This document shows, piece by piece, positions 40,653 through 50,137 of a stretch of DNA of 64,000 nucleotides (its first letter is position 1; the number at the start of each line of letters is the position of its first letter). A program made the position numbers and the translations under genes. Origin of the DNA: Streptomyces xylophagus (GTDB lineage Bacteria; Actinomycetota; Actinomycetes; Streptomycetales; Streptomycetaceae); the NCBI RefSeq assembly GCF_000716435.1, contig NZ_JNWO01000006.1, positions 292,031-356,030 on the forward strand, read 5' to 3'. A model generated the notes under the pieces. That model was not told where the DNA came from, did no database searches, and was given only the letters and a program-made list of their open reading frames with translations.

Positions 40653-41966
40653 ATGTCCGTGCCGCCTCATAACGGTGACCCGCTGTTCACGGGGATGGCT
40701 CGATTCATACGCAAGGCGGGTGGTCGTGTGCGCGCTAGACACGAACTGCACGTGCTGTCGGTCTACGAAGGCTTCTTCTCCGGAGGAGCCCGAATCGTCC
40801 ACAGCGACGTCGTTCTGGGACTGGTGGAGGGCGGCCAGCATCATTCGGTGCTGAGCATCCACGGAGAGGTCCATCGGGAAGCGACCCGGCAGGCCATGGA
40901 GAACGACGCCTGCTATCAGCAACTGACCGCGGCCGGGGTCGGTATCTCCACCCTCGGTCGCAGCTTCGGCGGCGACCGGGACCCGGACGGGACCGTCAGC
41001 GGCGGATTCACCGGGCCGGAGCTCGCCGACGCGGCCCGCGCCCTGGCGGACGCCGACGTCGTCCTGTCGCTCAAGGAGCAGCCGCTCTCCCTGCTCAACC
41101 AGGCGGGGCTGCCCCGCCGCCCCGTCGTCGTGTGCCTGCACCGTTCGGACCCCGAACACCAGGGCGCCGCCCTCGACGAACTGAAGGCAGCCATCGCCGA
41201 CGGCAAGGTCGTCGCCTGCGTCTGCTGCGCGGAGTCCACCCGCGACGCCTACCAGGCCGCCGGCATCCCGTCCGAGGTCCTCCACGTCATCCCCAACGGC
41301 GTCGACCTGTTCCGCTTCCGGCCCGATCCCGCCCGGCGGCTCGCGCTGCGCGCCTCGCTCGGCATTCCGGACGCGGCCCCCGTCGTGGTGTTCGCCGCCC
41401 GCTACGCCACCATGAAGAACATCCCGCTCTTCCTCCGCGCCGCCCACGAGTGGCTACGGCGCGAACCCGCCGGGCACGTCCTCATGTGCGGCACCGGCAT
41501 GACCGACAACCAGCCCGCCCTCTCCGCCGACATCGACACCGCCTTCGGGGGAGACAGGGAACAGCTCGCGTCCCGGCTTCATCTCCTCGGAGTGCGGCGG
41601 GACATGGAGACCGTCTACGCCGGTTCGGATGTCGTCGCGCTGACGTCGTCCTTCGGTGAGGCCGCGCCCCTCTGTCTCATCGAGGGCATGATGTGCGGGG
41701 CCGTACCCGTCTCCACCGACGTCGGCGACAGCGCGTCCATCGTCGCCGGGCACGGCATCATCACGCCCCCCGACCCGGACGCCATCGCGTCGGCCTGGAC
41801 CGAGGCGGTCATCGGCCGCGCGGAGTTCGCCCAGGCCCACGCCCGCAGCCGCGAACGCTTCAGCCGTACGCGCATGATCGCCTCCTACGCCGCCCTCATC
41901 GACGGCCTCCACACGAGTCACACGACCACCTCCGCGTCCCCTCCGCCCCTGCCCGAACCTCTGTAG
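40653..41966 (+). CDS. GT4-family glycosyltransferase
   Basis: A 437-residue (or 423 from ATG 40695) GT-B glycosyltransferase. N-terminal Rossmann half begins LSVYEGFFSGGARIVHSD. The C-terminal half has VIPNGVDLFRF, FAARYATMKNIPLFLRA and the donor-binding FGEAAPLCLIEGMMCGAVPV with the E-x7-E pattern. The Ser/Pro-rich tail is unstructured. The substrate is not predictable, and with no biosynthetic partner nearby it may modify a lipid or wall polymer. Confidence 0.85.
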   Translation: MSVPPHNGDPLFTGMARFIRKAGGRVRARHELHVLSVYEGFFSGGARIVHSDVVLGLVEGGQHHSVLSIHGEVHREATRQAMENDACYQQLTAAGVGISTLGRSFGGDRDPDGTVSGGFTGPELADAARALADADVVLSLKEQPLSLLNQAGLPRRPVVVCLHRSDPEHQGAALDELKAAIADGKVVACVCCAESTRDAYQAAGIPSEVLHVIPNGVDLFRFRPDPARRLALRASLGIPDAAPVVVFAARYATMKNIPLFLRAAHEWLRREPAGHVLMCGTGMTDNQPALSADIDTAFGGDREQLASRLHLLGVRRDMETVYAGSDVVALTSSFGEAAPLCLIEGMMCGAVPVSTDVGDSASIVAGHGIITPPDPDAIASAWTEAVIGRAEFAQAHARSRERFSRTRMIASYAALIDGLHTSHTTTSASPPPLPEPL

Positions 41967-41974
41967 GCATACGT

Positions 41975-42009
41975 GAGGAGGGGCCACCGACCCCCGGTGA
42001 CCCCTCCTC
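41975..42009. terminator. bidirectional terminator
   Basis: GAGGAGGGGCCACCG (41975-41989) pairs with CGGTGACCCCTCCTC (41995-42009), one mismatch, between convergent genes. Confidence 0.85.
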
Positions 42010-42038
42010 TCCCCTCCTGATCCCGCCCCGGTCCGTCA

Positions 42039-43076
42039 CTACCGGGGCAGCACCACGACATACGCGGCGGGATCGCGGTCCGCCGACGCCATCAGCGCCG
42101 TACGGACCACCGCCGCCTGTTGCTCCAGCGCGTCCCGGAGCTTCTTGGGGGTGATGTGGACGACCGTGATGCCGAGCCGTTCCAGGTGCTCGCGCTTGCG
42201 GGCGTACTCCGACCACAGGGCGTCCTCGTCCTGGCGCGGGGCGCGGGTGTCCAGCTCCACCGCCACCGCCTGCTCCGGCCAGTACGCGTCCAGGCCGCCG
42301 AGGTGCGGGCCGCCGGGCAGCCGCAGGTCGACGTTCCAGACCGGGTCGGGGAGGCCGTACTCGCTCACCATCCGGTAGAGGCGGTCCTCCGCGATCGCGC
42401 GGCCCTCGGCCAGCAGCGAGTCCACCGCGTCCACCACGTGCGGGCGGCTCAGCAGCTTCGCGTTGTTCAACTCCCGTACCACCGCGGCCGGTTCGCAGTG
42501 CCCGCCGCGGACCGCCTCGGTGAGCAGCCGGCGTACCGCGTTCGCGTCCGACAGCTCGGCGACCGCGTCCGCGAGGGCCCGCGGCACCGGGGCGACCGGC
42601 ACGCCCTTCACCCGGTGCGGGGTCGGGAGCGCCGCCGTGCGGACGATGCGGGCGCAGCCCGTGGAGCGCAGCCGGCGCATCCGGGGGACCAGGACGTCGA
42701 TGTGCTTCAGGGAGGCCAACTCCGGCGCCGACGTGAAACCGTGCAGGGCCAGCGCCGCCAGGCCCGTGACCATCGTCTCGGTGTACGTCGGGCGGTGCGG
42801 CTCCTCCGCGCCGGGCTGGACCGGGACCCCGGTCCCCCGCTCCCGTGCCGCGTACATCAGCACCGCGTGCAGCCGCTCCTCGCCGGTGGGCGGGCCGGAG
42901 TGCAACAGGACGACGCCGGGGAGGAGTTGCTGCCAGGGGCCGTCGGGACGGCACTGCTCGTTCACCTCGGCGGCCGGGACGCCGTGCGCACGGAGCTGAG
43001 CCGTCGTCAGAACCCGGCGGTGCACCTCGGAGAGGTGGCTGAGGGGGCGGGGGGAGAGCGGGGTGTTGTGGTTCAT
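42039..43076 (-). CDS. protein with C-terminal DUF559-like (PD-(D/E)XK/Vsr-type) domain
   Basis: A 345-residue protein starting at ATG 43076 (MNHNTPLSPRP). The N-terminal part (LTTAQLRAHGVPAAEVNE..., PGVVLLHSG) resembles AbiEi-type winged-helix antitoxin-like domains. The C-terminal part (GGLDAYWPEQAVAVELDTRA ... KREHLERLGITVVHITPKKL) matches the DUF559 endonuclease-like fold with E-x-D. No toxin partner is adjacent. Function not established. Confidence 0.72.
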   Translation of the reverse strand: MNHNTPLSPRPLSHLSEVHRRVLTTAQLRAHGVPAAEVNEQCRPDGPWQQLLPGVVLLHSGPPTGEERLHAVLMYAARERGTGVPVQPGAEEPHRPTYTETMVTGLAALALHGFTSAPELASLKHIDVLVPRMRRLRSTGCARIVRTAALPTPHRVKGVPVAPVPRALADAVAELSDANAVRRLLTEAVRGGHCEPAAVVRELNNAKLLSRPHVVDAVDSLLAEGRAIAEDRLYRMVSEYGLPDPVWNVDLRLPGGPHLGGLDAYWPEQAVAVELDTRAPRQDEDALWSEYARKREHLERLGITVVHITPKKLRDALEQQAAVVRTALMASADRDPAAYVVVLPR

Positions 43077-43190
43077 GCAACGGGGTTTCCCGCGCCGGAT
43101 CCGCTCCCTAACCGCTGTTACACGCCCGTCGACAAATCCGGACAAGGCAGTACTAAAGGACAGGCGTTCGGATGCCGAGTAGGCACCGAA

Positions 43191-43223
43191 AACCCCTGGT
43201 CCGGATGGGGTGGACCAGGGGTT
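43191..43223 (-). terminator. terminator of pepN
   Basis: Perfect 12-bp stem AACCCCTGGTCC (43191-43202) / GGACCAGGGGTT (43212-43223), 60 nt after the pepN stop. The rest of 43077-43282 shows nothing further. Confidence 0.8.
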
Positions 43224-43282
43224 ACGGCTGCGATTACCTGTATTCAGTAACGGTCACGGAGAGGCCAATCACAGGCCAACGA

Positions 43283-45889
43283 TCAGCCCTGCGAGCCGCC
43301 GGAACCCCGTCCCTCGTTGTCCGCCGCCTGCGCCCGCAGCGCCCGCGCCAGATCGTCCCGCGCCTCCAGCACCAGCCGGCGCAGGGCAGGGGCCGCCCCC
43401 TCGTGGGACGTCAGCCACGCGTCCGTCGCGTCCAGCGTCGCCCGCGCGTCCTCGGCGGCCGGGTACGCCGGGAACAGCCCCCGCACCACGTCCACCCCGA
43501 TCTGGATCGACCGCTCCGCCCACACCCGCTCGATCGCCGCGAAGTACTTCTCCGTGTACGGCGCCAGCAACTCCCGCTGCGACGGCTGCACGAAGCCCGC
43601 GATCGTCGCCTCGACCAGCGCGTTGGACAGCGCGTCCGACTCGACGACCTGCGCCCACGCCTGCGCCTTGACGGCCGCCGAGGGACGGGCGGCGAGACAG
43701 CGGACCTGGTGGCGCTTGCCGGACGCCGTGTCGTCGCGGGCCAGCTCGGCGGCCACCGCGGACTCGTCCGCCGCCCCGTGCGCGGTCAGCGGCTCCAGGA
43801 ACGCCCAGCGCAGCTCCTGGTCGACGACCAGCCCCTCGATCTTCTCCGTACCGTCCAACAGGCCCCGCAGCAACGCCAGTTCGTCCGGCGCCGACGCCAC
43901 CGACGCGAAGAACCGCGCCCAGGCCAACTGGTGCTCGCTGCCCGGCTCGGCCCCCCGCAGATCCCGCAGCGCGATGTGCCCCAGGATCTTCGCGCCGGTC
44001 TCGCGCCACCACGGCGGCGAGTAGTTGACCAGCGCCGAGTTCGCCCACGCGTGCAGCATCTGCAGCACGCCGATGTCGGTCTCCCGGCGCCCGAACTGCG
44101 CCACCAGGTCGATGAAGTCGGGCGCCAGCAGCAACGCGTCCCGCGTCATGTTCCACAGCGCCGACCAGCACAGGGCACGCGCCATCGGGTCGGTGAGCGC
44201 GCCGAGGTGCTCGCGCAGGGTGGCCAACGAGGTCGCGTCGAAACGGGTCTTGCAGTACGTGAGGTCGTCGTCGTTGACGAGCACCAGCTCCGGGGCGTCC
44301 GCAGCGGCCAGCTCCACCACGACCGTCCGCGGGCCGTCGACGTCCACCTCGGCCCGCGCGTACCGCACGAGCTGCCTGCCCTCCATGCGGTAGAGGCCCA
44401 CCACCACGCGGTGCGGCCGGAGTTCGGGATGTGACGCGGCGGCCTCCTGAAGCACCGTCAACTCGGCGATCCGGCCGCCCTCCACGTCCAACACCACTTG
44501 CGGAGTAAGGGAGTTGACCCCGGCTGTCTGCAGCCACGATCGCGCCCAGGACGTCATGTCCCGGCCGCTGGTCTCCTCGAGCACCGACAACAGGTCAGCC
44601 AGCCGAGTGTTGCAGTACGCGTTCCGCTTGAAGTAGCGCCGCGCACCCTCCAGGAACGCGTCCTGGCCGACGTACGCCACCAACTGCTTCAGTACGGACG
44701 CCCCCTTGGCGTACGTGATGCCGTCGAAGTTGAGCTTGGCGTCCTGGAGGTCGCGGATGTCGGCGGTGATGGGGTGCGTGGAGGGCAGCTGGTCCGCGCG
44801 GTACGCCCACGCCTTGCGGCGGTTGGCGAACGTGATCCAGCCGTCGGTGAAGCGGGTCGCGCCGACCAGCGCGAACGCGCCCATGAAGTCGGCGAAGGAC
44901 TCCTTCAGCCACAGGTCGTCCCACCACTCCATGGTGACCAGGTCGCCGAACCACATGTGCGCCATCTCGTGCAGGATCGTGTTCGCCCGCCCCGAGTACG
45001 ACGCCTGCGTCACCTTCCCGCGGAAGATGTACTCCTCGCGGAAGGTGACAAGACCCGGGTTCTCCATCGCGCCCAGGTTGTACTCGGGCACGAACGCCTG
45101 GTCGTACTTGCCGAACGGGTACGGGTAGTCGAAGTGGTCGTGGAAGAAGTCCAGCCCCTGCTTCGTCACCAGGAACACGTCGTCGGAGTCGAAGTGCGGT
45201 GCCAGGCCCTTGCGGCACATCGCGCCGAGCGGGATCTCCAGCGTCGTACCGTCGTCGAAGGTGCGGGAGTAGGAGTCCGTGACGTAGTGGTACGGGCCCG
45301 CGAGGAACGCCGTGATGTACGTCGAGATCGGCTTCGTCTCCGCGAACTTCCATACGCCGTCGGCCAGTTCACCGGTGCCGTTGCTCCACACCGTCCAGCC
45401 CTCGGGGGCCCGTACCTCGAAGCGGAACGGCGCCTTGAGGTCCGGCTGCTCGAAGTTGGCGAAGACGCGGCGCGAGTCGGCCGGCTCGTACTGGGTGTAG
45501 AGGTAGACCTCGCCGTCCTCGGGGTCGACGAAGCGGTGCATGCCCTCGCCGGTACGGGAGTACGCGCACCGCGCGTCGACGATCAGCTCGTTCTCGGCGG
45601 CCAGGTCCTCCAGCTGGATGCGGGAGCCGTCGAAGACCGCGCCCGGGTCGAGGTCCTTGCCGTTGAGCGACACGGCGGTGACGCCCGGCGCGATCAGGTC
45701 CGCGAAGCTCGCCGCGCCCGGCTCGGCGCACCGGAACCGGATCGTGGTCACGGAACGGAACGTCCGCGGCCCCTGCCCGGCCTCGTCACCCACCGCCGAA
45801 CGCAGGTCGAGGGACACGTCGTACCCGTCGACGGACAGCAGGGCGGCCCGCTCCCGGGCCTCGTCGCGGGACAGATTCTCACCGGGCAC
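43283..45889 (-). CDS. pepN: aminopeptidase N (M1 family)
   Basis: An 868-residue zinc metallo-aminopeptidase. Exopeptidase motif GAMENPG; zinc site HEMAHMWFGDLVT with the distal Glu in LWLKESFA; ERAP1-like C-terminal helical domain. Full length for actinobacterial PepN, no signal peptide, so cytosolic peptide turnover. Start GTG 45889 with GGAG 7 nt upstream. A single-gene unit with its own terminator. Confidence 0.95.
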   Translation of the reverse strand: MPGENLSRDEARERAALLSVDGYDVSLDLRSAVGDEAGQGPRTFRSVTTIRFRCAEPGAASFADLIAPGVTAVSLNGKDLDPGAVFDGSRIQLEDLAAENELIVDARCAYSRTGEGMHRFVDPEDGEVYLYTQYEPADSRRVFANFEQPDLKAPFRFEVRAPEGWTVWSNGTGELADGVWKFAETKPISTYITAFLAGPYHYVTDSYSRTFDDGTTLEIPLGAMCRKGLAPHFDSDDVFLVTKQGLDFFHDHFDYPYPFGKYDQAFVPEYNLGAMENPGLVTFREEYIFRGKVTQASYSGRANTILHEMAHMWFGDLVTMEWWDDLWLKESFADFMGAFALVGATRFTDGWITFANRRKAWAYRADQLPSTHPITADIRDLQDAKLNFDGITYAKGASVLKQLVAYVGQDAFLEGARRYFKRNAYCNTRLADLLSVLEETSGRDMTSWARSWLQTAGVNSLTPQVVLDVEGGRIAELTVLQEAAASHPELRPHRVVVGLYRMEGRQLVRYARAEVDVDGPRTVVVELAAADAPELVLVNDDDLTYCKTRFDATSLATLREHLGALTDPMARALCWSALWNMTRDALLLAPDFIDLVAQFGRRETDIGVLQMLHAWANSALVNYSPPWWRETGAKILGHIALRDLRGAEPGSEHQLAWARFFASVASAPDELALLRGLLDGTEKIEGLVVDQELRWAFLEPLTAHGAADESAVAAELARDDTASGKRHQVRCLAARPSAAVKAQAWAQVVESDALSNALVEATIAGFVQPSQRELLAPYTEKYFAAIERVWAERSIQIGVDVVRGLFPAYPAAEDARATLDATDAWLTSHEGAAPALRRLVLEARDDLARALRAQAADNEGRGSGGSQG

Positions 45890-46039
45890 GGAGGCACTCC
45901 CTCGGATGGTGTTCGATCAACGGTGTTCGCTGTGAGGTCAGGGCCGATCCTGCCATGCGCCCCTGACCGCGGGCACCCGGGAATGAGGTGGCGGGAGGCG
46001 GTGTTGCCGTGAGGAAACGGCCGTATTCCGAGGAGCGCC

Positions 46040-46690
46040 ATGTCTGAGACCGCCAAGACCCCCGTGGACTTCTGGTTCGACCCGCTGTGCCCCTGGGCCT
46101 GGATGACCTCCCGGTGGGTGCTCGAAGTGGAGAAGGTCCGGGACATCGAGGTCCGCTGGCACATCATGAGCCTGGCGGTGCTCAACGAGCCCAAGATCGA
46201 CGAGCTGCCCGAGGAGTACCGCGAGCTGCTCGCGACCAAGGCGTGGAAGCCGATCCGCGTGGTCACCGCCGTCTGGCAGAAGCACGGCGCGGACGCCCTC
46301 GGCCCGTTCTACACCGCGCTCGGCACCCGCATCCACAACAACGGCGAGGGCCCGACCGTCGAGGCCATCGCCGGCGCGCTCGCGGACGTCGGCCTGCCCG
46401 CCGACCTGATCGACTACGCCGACCAGGAGGACTTCGAGTTCGACGCGGAGCTGCGCGCCTCCCACAAGGAGGGCATCGACAAGGTCGGCCAGGACGTCGG
46501 CACCCCCGTCATCGCGGTACCCGGCCCCGACGGCGAGCAGATCGCCTTCTTCGGCCCGGTCGTCACCCCCGCCCCCAAGGGCGAGGAGGCCGCCCGCCTG
46601 TGGGACGGCACCGTCGCGGTCGCCTCAGTCCCCGGCTTCTACGAGATCAAGCGCTCGCGCACCAAGGGCCCGGACTTCAGCAACCTGTAA
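46040..46690 (+). CDS. mycothiol-dependent nitroreductase, Rv2466c/DsbA-like
   Basis: A 216-residue thioredoxin-fold protein of the DsbA/FrnE group. Active site DPLCPWAWMTSRW (CPWA) near residues 16-28; cis-Pro in VGTPVIAVPGP. Rv2466c-type enzymes use mycothiol to reduce nitro-prodrugs and protect against oxidants. Cytosolic. Start ATG 46040 with GAGGAG upstream. A weak repeat of AACCTGTA just after the stop echoes the duplications at other gene ends. Confidence 0.88.
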   Translation: MSETAKTPVDFWFDPLCPWAWMTSRWVLEVEKVRDIEVRWHIMSLAVLNEPKIDELPEEYRELLATKAWKPIRVVTAVWQKHGADALGPFYTALGTRIHNNGEGPTVEAIAGALADVGLPADLIDYADQEDFEFDAELRASHKEGIDKVGQDVGTPVIAVPGPDGEQIAFFGPVVTPAPKGEEAARLWDGTVAVASVPGFYEIKRSRTKGPDFSNL

Positions 46691-46731
46691 GCAACCCGCA
46701 GAACCTGTACGGCCGGCAGGACTGGTAGGGC

Positions 46732-46935
46732 TCACTCGTCCGGCTTGGGGAAGTAACCGCCGTCCTGCCAGTTGAGGTGCCGTTGGAAGCGCCGGCAACC
46801 AGGGACGGCGCAGCGTATGTACGCCTCGGGGGCGAAGTCCTTCTTCTGCTCCCGGACGAACGCCTTCTCCTTGTCGTCCAGGTCCCGGAACTCCCGCAGC
46901 GGGCCCCGGCACCCGGGGCACCACTTGTGCACCAT
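46732..46935 (-). CDS. 67-residue zinc-ribbon protein
   Basis: A short protein from ATG 46935 with GGAGG about 5 nt upstream. CPGC near the N terminus and CAVPGC mid-protein give a four-Cys zinc ribbon, with charged EKAFVREQKKD between them. Not assignable to a function, but the RBS, Cys pattern and codon use support a real gene. Confidence 0.75.
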   Translation of the reverse strand: MVHKWCPGCRGPLREFRDLDDKEKAFVREQKKDFAPEAYIRCAVPGCRRFQRHLNWQDGGYFPKPDE

Positions 46936-47038
46936 GTCCAACCTCCACGCGAGACGGCCCCGGCCACCCGGCGCCCCGGCCCTGCGAGCGTAAGCGCCCG
47001 CGGGGGCGGGGCGCAGCCGGAACGGGACCCGATCGACC

Positions 47039-47208
47039 CCGGTCCGCTGTGTTTCCCGGCTCCGGGTCGGCCCCGGTCCGCCGTGCTTCCCCGCTCCGGA
47101 TCGGCCCCGGTCTGCTGTGTTTTCCGGCTCCGGGTCGGCCTCGGGCCGCCGTGCTTCCCCGCTCCTGACCGACCCCGGTCCGCTGTTCTTCCCGGTGCTC
47201 GGCGGACC
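47039..47208. repeat. 34-bp tandem repeat, five copies
   Basis: Units of the form GGTCCGCTGTGTTTCCCGGC...TCGGCCCC. Odd and even copies resemble each other more than their neighbours (GTGTTTCCC versus GTGCTTCCC), suggesting a 68-bp higher-order unit. Lies between the zinc-ribbon gene and the FGGY kinase; no gene inside. Confidence 0.85.
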
Positions 47209-47210
47209 GG

Positions 47211-47290
47211 GGTCAGGAGGGGACGGGTCGGGAGGCGCCAGGTCAGGAGGGGCCAGGTCAGGAGGGGCCAGGTCAGGAGGGGCCAGGTCA
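47211..47290. repeat. 15-bp tandem repeat (five-plus copies) ending on the kinase stop codon
   Basis: GGTCAGGAGGGGCCA and variants begin at 47211, 47226, 47241, 47256, 47271 and 47286. The TCA of the last, at 47288-47290, is the FGGY kinase stop. As 15 is a multiple of three, each unit repeats an in-frame stop. Confidence 0.93.
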
Positions 47291-48721
47291 GGCACGGGCC
47301 CGCTGCCGCGCCTCGGCAAGCCGCGCCAGATGCTCCGCGAACCCCTTCGTGTAGTACGCGGCCCGCCCCGCGTCCGGCTCGACGACCTCCGTCGGCCGGG
47401 TCCACGCCCCGGTGTCCAACGCGACCCCGTACCGCTCCGCCGCCGCCAGCACCGCGCCCCGCGCCCCCACCTCACCCTCGACGACCCGCAGCGGCCGGCC
47501 CAGGACATCGGCGAGGAGCCGCATCCAGGCGGGGCTGCGCGTACCGCCGCCGCACACGGCCAGCGAACCCGTCAGCCCGGCCGCCTCCAGACAGTGCCGG
47601 GCCGCGTACCCGATGCCCTCGCAGGTCGCGCGGATCAGATCGGCGGGCGTCGACTCCAGGGAGACACCGGTCAGTTCGGCGCGCAGCCGGGGCTCGACGA
47701 AGGGCGCCCGTTCGCCGGACGGCGCGAAGTACGGCAGCACCCGCACCCCGTTCGCACCGGCCGGGGTCGCCGCGAGTAACGCGTCCACCTCCTCGTGCCG
47801 GACGCCCGTCGTCGACAGCACCCAGTCCAGGGCCGCCGTACCGACCATCGCCGGCATCGCGCGCAGCCAGTGCCCCGGCCGGTCGAGGGAGATGTACAGG
47901 CCGGCCGGTTCACCGCTCAGATCCAGATCGGTCGTCGCGACCAGGCTGGCGAGGCACGTCCCGACGATGAGCAGCCCGTCGCCCGGCTCCGTCACGCCCG
48001 CACCGAGCGCGCAGGCGGGCAGGTCGTACGGCCCGTTCGCGATCCGCGTCCCCGCCGGCAACCCCTCGCCGCGCGTCTCGGCCGTCGCGACCGGGTCGCT
48101 CACCGGGGCCAGCAGCCCCCGGCGCCGGGTCAGGCCGAGGAGTTCCACGACACCGTTGTCGTACGACCGCGTCCGGGGGTCGAGGAACGGCATCGACGCG
48201 TCCGACACATCGGTGGTCGCCGGCGCCCCCGTCAGCCGCTGGAACACCATGTCCTTGCAGTACAGGGCAGTCGCCGCCGCGTCCAGCGACTTGGGCTCGT
48301 GTGCCGCCAGCCAGGCCAGCAACGGGCCCGGACACCCCGGGAACATCGCACTCCCCGTCCGCCGGAACACCGTCTCGAACGTCCCGTCCGCCAGCCACTG
48401 ACCGAGCAGTTCGTGCGCCCGCCCGTCCATCCAGGACGCCGCCGCCCGCACCGGCCGCCCTTCCGCGTCCACCAGCCACACCCCGTCGCCCTGCCCGGTG
48501 AGCCCGGCGAGCTCGACCGGCCCGGCCGTGCCCGACGTGAGTTCGTCCAGTTCATCCAGTACGGCGACGACCGCGCCGTAGACCTCGTCCATGTCCTGCT
48601 CGACGAACCCACCGTGCATCGACAGCCCCACCGGCCTTGCGGCTACGGCGAGTTGGCGTCCGGTGCCGTCGAAGGCGGCGGCCTTGACGGTGGATGTGCC
48701 GACGTCGATTCCGACGTACAT
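47288..48721 (-). CDS. FGGY-family carbohydrate kinase
   Basis: A 477-residue kinase: N-terminal VGIDVGTSTVKAAAFD phosphate motif, TGQGDGVW substrate region, and C-terminal ATP-binding VCGGGTRSPAWMRLLADVLG. Full length for the xylulokinase/erythritol kinase group. Start ATG 48721. Phosphorylates a pentulose, tetritol or related sugar. Neighbours are a 2-hydroxyacid dehydrogenase, a second FGGY kinase and a histidine phosphatase, suggesting a sugar or sugar-acid catabolic group. Confidence 0.88.
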   Translation of the reverse strand: MYVGIDVGTSTVKAAAFDGTGRQLAVAARPVGLSMHGGFVEQDMDEVYGAVVAVLDELDELTSGTAGPVELAGLTGQGDGVWLVDAEGRPVRAAASWMDGRAHELLGQWLADGTFETVFRRTGSAMFPGCPGPLLAWLAAHEPKSLDAAATALYCKDMVFQRLTGAPATTDVSDASMPFLDPRTRSYDNGVVELLGLTRRRGLLAPVSDPVATAETRGEGLPAGTRIANGPYDLPACALGAGVTEPGDGLLIVGTCLASLVATTDLDLSGEPAGLYISLDRPGHWLRAMPAMVGTAALDWVLSTTGVRHEEVDALLAATPAGANGVRVLPYFAPSGERAPFVEPRLRAELTGVSLESTPADLIRATCEGIGYAARHCLEAAGLTGSLAVCGGGTRSPAWMRLLADVLGRPLRVVEGEVGARGAVLAAAERYGVALDTGAWTRPTEVVEPDAGRAAYYTKGFAEHLARLAEARQRARA

Positions 48722-49025
48722 GGGGGGCCTCCTGGGGGTCGGCTCTTTTTTTGGGGGGAGAGGGGGATGGAGGTGGGCCGGGGTTGGGACGGTGCCGGGA
48801 AGCTGGGCCGGTGTTTAGTTGGTGCCGCGCGGGTGGGCCGGTGTTGAGAAGTCACCCCGCGCGCACCTCCTTTGGTTCGGTCGCCTTCGGGGCGCTGGGA
48901 GCCGGTGTCGAGAGCCCCACCGTGCTCGACCCTTCGGGCCTCCGCGCGCTGGGTCTCTCGACACCGGCGCGCCCCTACGGCTCCCTCTCGGCCGACGCGT
49001 TGGCACAGTCGGAGTTGGTGGGCCC
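48722..49025. other. intergenic region with long inverted repeat
   Basis: 304 bp without a supported gene. A perfect 14-bp inverted repeat, GCCGGTGTCGAGAG (48901-48914) and CTCTCGACACCGGC (48955-48968), encloses a 40-nt loop. The phrase CTTCGGG...GCGCTGGG appears on both sides of the left arm, which looks like a decayed dispersed or MITE-like element. A poly-T run (48747 region) lies near the kinase start. Confidence 0.6.
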
Positions 49026-49042
49026 TCAACCGAGTTGGTGGG
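49012..49042. repeat. 11-bp direct repeat flanking a stop codon
   Basis: GAGTTGGTGGG at 49012-49022 and 49032-49042, 20 bp apart, with the dehydrogenase stop (49026-49028) between them. Confidence 0.7.
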
Positions 49043-50066
49043 ACAGACGCTCGCCTCGTGCCCAGCGGCCCACCTCCGCCGCCGATATCCGTGCCGCCTT
49101 CTCGGCCACGGAGCGGGATGCACCTCCGAGATGCGGGGTGAGGACGACCCGGTCTGCGAAGCCGAACAGCCGTGCCCCGGTGGGCAATGGTTCGCGCGTG
49201 TATGTGTCCAGGGCCGCCGCCGACACCTGCCCGCTCTCCAACGCGTCGCACAACGCGTCCTCGTCCAGCAACGGGCCGCGCGCCACGTTCACCACCACCG
49301 CGCCGGGCCGCAGCAGAGCCAGTTCGCGGGCGCCGATGAGGCCGCGTGTCTCGGGGGTCAACCGGGCGTGCAGGGTGATGACTTGGGAACGCCGGAGGAG
49401 TTCGTCCAGCGCTCCGACGCGCAGTCCGTGGATCTCGCCGTGCACATAAGGGTCGTACACCATCACGCGGGCCCCGAACGCACAGAGCACCCGGGCGACC
49501 CGACTGCCGACCGCGCCGTACCCGACGAGCCCGACCGGCAGATCCTCCAGCTCCAACCCGCTCCGCTCGTACGTGTAGTAGGCGGCCCCGGACTCCCAAC
49601 TCCCTTGCCCGGCAAGGAGTTCGTGCGCCTGCGGGATACGGCGGAGCGCGGCCAGCATCATCCCGACGGTGAACTCGGCGGTCGCGGCGGCATTGCGGCC
49701 GGGTGCGAAGCACACCCGTACGTCGTGGGTCTTCGCGGCGTCCAGGTTGACGTTGACGGGCCCGCCCCGGCACACGACGACCAGCCGGAGATCGGGGCAG
49801 GCCTCCAGCACGCGCTCGGTGACCGGCCCCATCTGGGTGACCAGCACCTGGCTGCCGCTGCTCCGCAGGGCGTCGATCACCTCGTCCTCGGCGTCGCTCG
49901 CCTCCTCGACCTCGGCGACGGGACCGAAGGGTTCCAAGGGCCAGCCGAGGGTCAACTCGGTTGTGGTGAAGGGGTGTTCGCGCAGTTCCTCGGCGATCGC
50001 GGACGTGATCAGCGACGGCAGGACGAAATGGTCACCGGCGGCGACGACACGCAGGGTCTCGGTCAT
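49026..50066 (-). CDS. D-isomer-specific 2-hydroxyacid dehydrogenase
   Basis: A 346-residue NAD-dependent dehydrogenase of the SerA/PdxB/GhrB family. NAD site VGLVGYGAVGSRVAR; catalytic Arg in VVNVARGPLLDEDAL; Glu in DTYTREPLP; His in LTPHLGGAS. Start ATG 50066, divergent from the second FGGY kinase across 71 bp. Probably oxidises or reduces a sugar acid or erythronate-like substrate handled with the kinases. Confidence 0.9.
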   Translation of the reverse strand: MTETLRVVAAGDHFVLPSLITSAIAEELREHPFTTTELTLGWPLEPFGPVAEVEEASDAEDEVIDALRSSGSQVLVTQMGPVTERVLEACPDLRLVVVCRGGPVNVNLDAAKTHDVRVCFAPGRNAAATAEFTVGMMLAALRRIPQAHELLAGQGSWESGAAYYTYERSGLELEDLPVGLVGYGAVGSRVARVLCAFGARVMVYDPYVHGEIHGLRVGALDELLRRSQVITLHARLTPETRGLIGARELALLRPGAVVVNVARGPLLDEDALCDALESGQVSAAALDTYTREPLPTGARLFGFADRVVLTPHLGGASRSVAEKAARISAAEVGRWARGERLSHQLG

Positions 50067-50137
50067 CGTGGGGCTCCCTCCCTCTTTGCCACGATGAACG
50101 GGGAATGCCGAATGCGTAACCCCTGTGGGAGGTCCGG

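Noticed and set aside
46650..46715. Stop-spanning duplication at the mycothiol nitroreductase (AACCTGTA twice)
   Set aside because: Only 8-10 bases match at about 21-bp spacing, too weak to count with the other cases.
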